Shown here: in pieces, positions 59,313-64,000 of the stretch
How the letters are laid out: each line of letters opens with the position of its first letter
Position numbering within the stretch: the stretch's first letter is position 1
Source of the DNA: Lutibacter citreus
GTDB lineage: Bacteria > Bacteroidota > Bacteroidia > Flavobacteriales > Flavobacteriaceae
Direction of reading: 5' to 3'
Length of the DNA: 64,000 bases
NCBI RefSeq assembly: GCF_003260195.1
Contig: NZ_QEIH01000004.1
Coordinates: 62,001-126,000 of the forward strand
Notes under the pieces: generated by a model
Database searches by the model: none
What the model was told of the DNA's origin: nothing
Seen by the model: the letters and a program-made list of their open reading frames with translations, nothing else
Made by a program: the position numbers and the translations under genes

Positions 59313-60240
59313 AATCGTCGTCTTCTAATTTTGTGTTTTTATTAATTGGTTCTTTAAAACCCTTCATATCATCATAATCTTCATCTTCACTATTGTTAAA
59401 CTTATAGCTTAACATTTTATAATATAATTTTGCCGCAAGAAAGTCTGATGATTTATCTTTCTCATTTGGACATAATTCAACAATATCAAAACCAACTACA
59501 TTTTTTTCTTTAAATATTTTCTTTAAAAAATCTAATGTTTCATACCAAAGTAACCCTCCTGGCTCTGGTGTTCCTGTTGAAGGTAATATAGAAGGATCAA
59601 ATGCGTCTAAATCTATAGTTAAAAACACATTTTTGGTCATTAAATCAATTGCATTTTCTCCCCAATAATCATCTGTTGCCATATCGTGTGCAAAAAACAC
59701 TTTATCTGTGTCCATTACTGTCTTTTCAATAGCATCCATACTTCTAATTCCAACTTGAATTAAATTAGTTGTTTGACTTGCTTCATAAACAGCACAAGCG
59801 TGATTACAAGTAGAACCATCGTACTCTTTTCTTAAATCTGCATGTGCATCAATTTGAACAACTGTTAAATTATTAAAACATTCATTAAAAGCTCTTATTG
59901 TACCTATTGATATAGAGTGTTCACCCCCAAATAATGTTACAAATTTGTTCTTTTTAATATAAGATTTGGTTACTTTATGAACCTCATCTACCATACTTTC
60001 AGGTGAAGTATTTTCAGTAATTGCATCTGCTAGATAAATACCATTTTTATAAACTTCAGTATCTGTTTCAATATCATAAAGTTCCATATTTTCTGAAGCT
60101 TGTAAAAATGCTTCTGGCCCTTTATCTGCACCTTTTTGCCAAGTACTTGTTCCGTCATAAGGAACTGGAATCAATACAATTTTAGAAGTATCAATTCTGC
60201 TATTTTGTTCAGGAATCCCTGCGTAAGTTTTTTTATTCAT
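59302..60240 (-). CDS. speB: Agmatinase / ureohydrolase family
   Basis: This 312-aa arginase-fold, Mn-dependent enzyme probably hydrolyses agmatine to putrescine and urea. Metal-binding motifs are complete: GGEHSIS (about 110), DAHADLR (about 133-139) and TIDLDAFDPS (about 216-225). It overlaps the arginine decarboxylase gene by 8 nt and the DHS-like gene by 11 nt. A variant acting on an aminobutyl- or aminopropyl-agmatine cannot be excluded. A short acidic tail (EDDDYDN) ends the protein. Confidence 0.9.
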   Translation of the reverse strand: MNKKTYAGIPEQNSRIDTSKIVLIPVPYDGTSTWQKGADKGPEAFLQASENMELYDIETDTEVYKNGIYLADAITENTSPESMVDEVHKVTKSYIKKNKFVTLFGGEHSISIGTIRAFNECFNNLTVVQIDAHADLRKEYDGSTCNHACAVYEASQTTNLIQVGIRSMDAIEKTVMDTDKVFFAHDMATDDYWGENAIDLMTKNVFLTIDLDAFDPSILPSTGTPEPGGLLWYETLDFLKKIFKEKNVVGFDIVELCPNEKDKSSDFLAAKLYYKMLSYKFNNSEDEDYDDMKGFKEPINKNTKLEDDDYDN

Positions 60241-61630
60241 AACCTAAGATTTTTAAAAAATCGCTTGCTGTTTGTTTTTCTTTAAAAACATTGTACTCTA
60301 ACTCTCCTTTTTCGTTTTTTGAAATAATTAAATGTTTTGGTTGAGGAATTAAACAATGCTGTAATCCTCCGTAACCTCCTATTGATTCTTGATAAGCACC
60401 TATATTGAAAAAACCTAAATACAATGGTTTCTCTTCTTTATAAATTGGTAAATAAATGGCGTTCATATGCTGCTCAGAATTATAATAATCATCACTATCA
60501 CAGGTTAAGCCACCTAATAAAACGCGTTCATAATTATCATTCCATCTATTTAATGGTAACATAATAAAACGCTTATTAATTGCCCAACTATCTGGTAAGG
60601 TTGTAATAAATGAAGAGTTTATCATATTCCAACGTTCTCTATCATTTTGCTTTTTTTGATATAAAACTTTATAAATAGCACCACCGCTTTCACCTACTGT
60701 ATAACTTCCAAATTCTGTAAAAATATGAGGTGTTTGAACCTCAGCTTCTTCACATGCTTGTTTAATTTGAGAAATAATTTCATCAATCATATATTCATAG
60801 TCATAATCAAAACCTAATGAATTTTTAATTGGAAAACCTCCCCCAATATTTAAACTATCTAAACCTGGGCAAATACGCTTTAAATTAATGTAAACCTTTA
60901 AACATTTGTTTAATTCGTTCCAATAATAAGCGTTATCTTTTATACCTGTATTTATAAAAAAGTGTAACATTTTTAAGTTTACTTTTTTATTATCTTTAAT
61001 ATCTCTTCTATAAAAATCTACAATGTTTTTATAGCCAATTCCTAAACGAGACGTATAAAATTCAAACTTTGGTTCTTCTTCTGAAGCTATTCTAATTCCA
61101 ATATTTATTTTTTTACGAATTCCGTTGGTAAGTAGATCAATTTCTTCATAGTTATCAATAATTGGAAAACAGTTTTTATGCCCTCCATTAATTAACCCTT
61201 GAATTTTTTTTATGTATTCATCTCTTTTAAAACCATTACATAAAATATAGGTTTTATCAGTAATTTTACCACTTCTTTTCAGGTTTTCTACAATATCAAT
61301 ATCTACTGCTGATGATGTTTCAATATGAATATCATTACTTAAAGCTTCATTAAGCACATGCTTAAAGTGCGAACTTTTTGTACAATAGCAATAATGGTAT
61401 TTACCTTTATACTTATGCTTGCGAATAGATGTTTTAAACCAACCTTTAGCTTTTTGAATGTTTTCGCTAATTTTTGGTAAATAAGTGAATTTTAATGGAG
61501 TTCCATATTCTTCTGCAAGTTTCATAGTATCTATTCCGTGAAAATGCAAATTCTTTTTTGAATCAACTTTGAATTCTTCTTGTGGAAAATCAAAAGTTTG
61601 ATTAATTAAATCAATATATTTAGTATTCAT
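60233..61630 (-). CDS. speA: Arginine decarboxylase, alanine-racemase fold, short form
   Basis: This PLP enzyme is 465 aa, shorter than the 630-660 aa of E. coli-type SpeA, with an N-terminal TIM barrel and C-terminal beta domain. The PLP Lys is in YCYCTKSSHFKHV (about 85), the glycine-rich phosphate site is SLNIGGGFPIKNS and the C-terminal active-site Cys is in LTCDSDDYY. Arginine as substrate is inferred from the downstream agmatinase; the sequence alone would allow other basic amino acids. ATG 61630. Confidence 0.88.
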   Translation of the reverse strand: MNTKYIDLINQTFDFPQEEFKVDSKKNLHFHGIDTMKLAEEYGTPLKFTYLPKISENIQKAKGWFKTSIRKHKYKGKYHYCYCTKSSHFKHVLNEALSNDIHIETSSAVDIDIVENLKRSGKITDKTYILCNGFKRDEYIKKIQGLINGGHKNCFPIIDNYEEIDLLTNGIRKKINIGIRIASEEEPKFEFYTSRLGIGYKNIVDFYRRDIKDNKKVNLKMLHFFINTGIKDNAYYWNELNKCLKVYINLKRICPGLDSLNIGGGFPIKNSLGFDYDYEYMIDEIISQIKQACEEAEVQTPHIFTEFGSYTVGESGGAIYKVLYQKKQNDRERWNMINSSFITTLPDSWAINKRFIMLPLNRWNDNYERVLLGGLTCDSDDYYNSEQHMNAIYLPIYKEEKPLYLGFFNIGAYQESIGGYGGLQHCLIPQPKHLIISKNEKGELEYNVFKEKQTASDFLKILGYE

Positions 61631-61959
61631 TTTTTGTTTTAAATAAAAAGTAACGTCTAATAATTTAGACCTATAAAAGTGTAAACTGAAATTAGCTGTT
61701 TATCTATACTTTAAATGACAAAAATATGTGTGTATTTAATACAACCAGAAATTGATTATATAAACCTAAAAAGAGATTTGTAGAAGTTGTCTTTTGCCTT
61801 AATTTCTCGTTGTATTTCCAAAATACATAGTAACCTAAAAACTTCTTATTAAAAAAGTTACGACCGAAAAAATTTAAATTTTTCAACGTTAATTAAAAAT
61901 AACGGAGCAAACATATACAAAAAAACAATATGAATTATAAAAAATTTAAAAAAATGATA
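61631..61959 (-). promoter_or_regulatory. Gap before speA: leader with two candidate -7 boxes, no clear gene
   Basis: The minus strand has TATTTTTG at 61719-61726 and TATGTTTG at 61908-61915, both TAnnTTTG matches. An inverted repeat GTCTAATAATTTAGAC (61655-61670) lies 25 nt before the speA ATG. A 60-codon reading frame (61704-61886, TTG start) between the boxes has no recognisable family and is not called as a gene. A leader of about 83 or 275 nt would result. Confidence 0.4.
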
Positions 61960-62718
61960 TTATCTTGTAAACACTAGTTCTTTTTCTGTTGAAAGATTAC
62001 TGTCAAAAGCATATCCCTCATAATTAAAACCTTTAAGATCTTGAGTATTTTCTATGTTATTATCAATAATATAACGTACCATTAAGCCTCTTGCTTTTTT
62101 AGCAAAAAATGAAATTATTTTTAGTTTTCCATTTTTATAATCTTTAAATACGGGTGTTATTACTTCAGCATTTAACAATTTTGTTTTTATTACTTTAAAA
62201 TACTCATTACTTGCTAAGTTAACAAAAACCTCATTTTTGGTCAACTCTTTATTTAAAGCCTCTGTTACTGTAGAACCCCAGTATTGGTATAAATTGTCTT
62301 TTACCCCAACTTTTAATTTTGTTCCCATTTCTAAGCGATAAGGCTGCATTAAATCTAGTGGTTTTAACAAACCGTATTGACCTGAAAGTATTCTTAATTT
62401 TTGTTGTAATTGCTCTAGTTGAACTTCAGAAAGTGAATACGCATCCAACCCTATATATACATCTCCTTTAAAGGCAAAAATAGCCTGTTTGGCGTTTTCT
62501 TTTGTAAATGGTAATTGCCAATCTTGATTTCTTTGCCAATTCAATTCTCCTAAATTGGCTGAAATACTCATTAGTTTAGAAAGCACTTTTGGAGATTTCT
62601 TTTTTAAAACTTTATTTAACTTTTCTGCTTCTGGCAAGAAAATTCCTTCAGTATATACTGAAGTTGGTACTGTAGTTTCAAAATCTAATGATTTGGCTGG
62701 TGATATTACTATTTTCAT
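61960..62718 (-). CDS. yaaA: Peroxide stress protein YaaA (DUF328)
   Basis: This 252-aa protein of the UPF0246/YaaA family has the signature MKIVISPAKSLDF at the N terminus, and GLDAYSL, LRILSGQYGLLKPLDLMQPYRLEMG and SFFAKKARGLMVRY further on. In E. coli, YaaA limits free iron and DNA damage in peroxide stress. It has its own -7 box, which overlaps the end of the preceding VOC gene. Confidence 0.95.
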   Translation of the reverse strand: MKIVISPAKSLDFETTVPTSVYTEGIFLPEAEKLNKVLKKKSPKVLSKLMSISANLGELNWQRNQDWQLPFTKENAKQAIFAFKGDVYIGLDAYSLSEVQLEQLQQKLRILSGQYGLLKPLDLMQPYRLEMGTKLKVGVKDNLYQYWGSTVTEALNKELTKNEVFVNLASNEYFKVIKTKLLNAEVITPVFKDYKNGKLKIISFFAKKARGLMVRYIIDNNIENTQDLKGFNYEGYAFDSNLSTEKELVFTR

Positions 62719-62738
62719 TTTCTATTTTTATTATGAAA

Positions 62739-62746
62739 CAAAATTA
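62739..62746 (-). promoter_or_regulatory. -7 promoter element of yaaA
   Basis: The minus strand reads TAATTTTG, a TAnnTTTG match, 20 nt before the yaaA ATG. It overlaps the VOC gene stop. No -33 TTTG at proper spacing. Confidence 0.45.
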
Positions 62747-63397
62747 CATTATTTCAATTATTTCTCCTTTTTTAAATTCAAAATTAAAATCTCCTTTTAT
62801 AATAAAGTCAGACTGGGAAATTTCATCTCCATTTGGAAACCATTTTCTTAATTCATTATTAACAATTATAAATAGTCCATTTTCATCACCAACCGCACAA
62901 AACTGTTCAAAATCACCTTTGTATATAGCTACTTTATTTAATGTATTTAACTTATTAAATATAAACTCTATTTTATTTGAAGCCAATCCTATTTCACTTA
63001 TATTAATAATTGATTTTGAAGAAAATTTCTCAGCTGAATTTTGATTTAAATTTTTACGAGCAATAAACTCAACAATATTATTATCCAAATCATAAAAATA
63101 AATAGCTTTAGCGTTCCAACTTGAAAAATCTATAATTTCATTAGTATCAAAAGATAAAATGTCAACACGTTCTTTTAACCAATACAAAGCTTCCTTTTCT
63201 TTATCTGAAGGAATATTAAAAGCAAAATGATAAGGTGTTGCATTTCTCTTAAACTTAAATGTAAGAATTGATTCTCCAATTTTAAAACTAGTAAATTCTG
63301 GTGTAGAAATTAAAATTGGCAATTCTAAAATTGTAGCATAAAAATCTATCTGATTATCTAGATTATTTGTAAATATTATGAATTCTTTTATTTTCAT
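62744..63397 (-). CDS. VOC-family (glyoxalase/bleomycin-resistance) protein
   Basis: This 217-aa protein has two VOC-type beta-alpha-beta-beta-beta modules (about 1-112 and 120-215). The first is clear: KEFIIFTNNLDNQIDFYATILELPILI ... IYFYDLDNNIVEFIAR. Substrates in this superfamily range widely and cannot be named here. It lies 25 nt before yaaA on the same strand. Confidence 0.82.
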   Translation of the reverse strand: MKIKEFIIFTNNLDNQIDFYATILELPILISTPEFTSFKIGESILTFKFKRNATPYHFAFNIPSDKEKEALYWLKERVDILSFDTNEIIDFSSWNAKAIYFYDLDNNIVEFIARKNLNQNSAEKFSSKSIINISEIGLASNKIEFIFNKLNTLNKVAIYKGDFEQFCAVGDENGLFIIVNNELRKWFPNGDEISQSDFIIKGDFNFEFKKGEIIEIM

Positions 63398-63560
63398 TAC
63401 AGTGTAAATTTAATACAATAAAGCATTAAAAATCATCTATTTCAATACTTAATAATTATTTTAGAATAAATGAAACCTATGTGAATTTTTTACTTGTTTT
63501 ATAAAAAATAAAAAATGATATTCGTATACCAATAAAAACCAATTGGTGTAGAATAAACAA

Positions 63561-64000
63561 ATGATAGAAAACATAGAAAACATAGAACTTCAATTTTTAA
63601 CTCTTAAAGATTATAAAGAATTAAAAGCTGCAATGATTGAGGCATATTCTAATATGCCAGATTCATATTGGAAAGAATCTCATATAAAATCATTAATTGA
63701 TAAATTTCCAGAAGGTCAGGTTATAATTAAAATTAATAATGAATTAGCTGGCTGCGCATTATCCATAGTAGTGAATTATAATGAATTTGATGAACACCAT
63801 ACTTATAAAGAAATTACAGGAGATTATACCTTTGAAACGCACCATATAGATGGTGATGTACTTTATGGGATTGATGTATTTATAAAAAAAGAATATAGAG
63901 GATTGCGTCTTGGTAGAAGATTGTATGACTATAGAAAAGAACTGGCTGAAAAATTAAACTTAAGAGGAATTGCCTTTGGTGGAAGAATTCCAAATTACCA
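63561..64000 (+). CDS. GNAT/carbon-nitrogen hydrolase, N-terminal part (cut by window end)
   Basis: The reading frame opens at ATG 63561 and runs off the window after about 146 codons. The visible part is a GNAT acetyltransferase domain (MIENIENIELQFLTLKDYKE; acetyl-CoA loop in EYRGLRLGRRLYDYRKE; GIAFGGRIPNY). It closely follows the N-terminal half of Bacteroidota bifunctional GNAT/nitrilase-family proteins of about 510 aa; the hydrolase half, if present, lies outside. A palindrome ACCAATTGGT (63538-63547) is just upstream. Confidence 0.8.
   Translation, partial: MIENIENIELQFLTLKDYKELKAAMIEAYSNMPDSYWKESHIKSLIDKFPEGQVIIKINNELAGCALSIVVNYNEFDEHHTYKEITGDYTFETHHIDGDVLYGIDVFIKKEYRGLRLGRRLYDYRKELAEKLNLRGIAFGGRIPNY

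Noticed and set aside
61704-61886. 60-codon frame before speA as a gene
   Set aside because: TTG start, no recognisable family, Phe/Asn/Leu-rich as expected from random AT-rich sequence; kept only as a possible leader.

Overview
The window is a stretch of AT-rich (roughly 30% GC by eye) chromosome from a Bacteroidota bacterium, almost certainly a member of the Flavobacteriaceae; I cannot name the genus. Four lines of evidence agree. Gene starts are preceded by the phylum's -7 element TAnnTTTG (in three places with a TTTG/TTG -33 element 19-20 nt upstream) rather than Shine-Dalgarno sequences. The gene order rpsU-xerC-hpf-tRNAs-tuf-tRNA-Trp-secE-nusG-rplKAJL-rpoBC-DUF3467 is the Bacteroidota arrangement. 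The proteins include typical flavobacterial families (TlpA-like lipoproteins, TonB-dependent receptor, DUF3467, DUF2853, TIGR01777). The one strong Shine-Dalgarno sequence noticed lies before rpsU. There is no sign of phage, insertion sequence, CRISPR or rRNA; this is core chromosome.

Layout. 1-7020 (plus strand): rluF, tgt, an LptF/G permease, an EamA permease, accA and nnrE/D. 7027-13795 (minus): two tandem TlpA-like thioredoxin lipoproteins, an S9 oligopeptidase lipoprotein and a TonB-dependent receptor. The receptor is divergent from a MocR-type regulator (13863-15362). 15395-30275 (minus): the transcription/translation block. It is driven from a consensus promoter in front of four tRNAs, with internal hairpins on both sides of rpoB and a separate rpoB promoter. 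30366-35405 (minus): acyl-CoA dehydrogenase, a helix-hairpin-helix protein, an alanine/glycine:cation symporter, a K+ channel with RCK domains and a PspC protein. 35566-45834 (plus): a carboxypeptidase-regulatory-domain protein, uvrA, a LOG-family protein, a degenerate M1-peptidase/beta-barrel protein and a fused alpha+beta E1 2-oxoacid dehydrogenase. 46023-49647 (plus): a four-gene 2-oxoacid:ferredoxin oxidoreductase operon and a TIGR01777 epimerase. 49694-55914 (minus): NDH-2, an unknown protein, a nitronate monooxygenase-like enzyme, an EEP nuclease/phosphatase and dnaK. 56136-57974 (plus): L-serine dehydratase and DUF2853. 58032-63397 (minus): a polyamine operon (arginine decarboxylase, agmatinase, bacterial deoxyhypusine-synthase-like enzyme, small acidic protein), then yaaA and a VOC protein. 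At the right edge a GNAT/carbon-nitrogen hydrolase gene is cut by the window end.

The most interesting points are: the polyamine operon, whose deoxyhypusine-synthase-like enzyme cannot modify eIF5A and lacks the usual HH active-site signature but keeps the catalytic Lys; the lone strong SD before rpsU, which fits the bS21 autoregulation described for Flavobacterium; a queuosine TGT lacking its zinc cysteines; three GTCCGG-type boxes in the MocR/TonB-receptor divergon; a near-palindromic repeat cluster before dnaK; and tandem FNR-like palindromes before the ferredoxin-dependent 2-oxoacid oxidoreductase operon.
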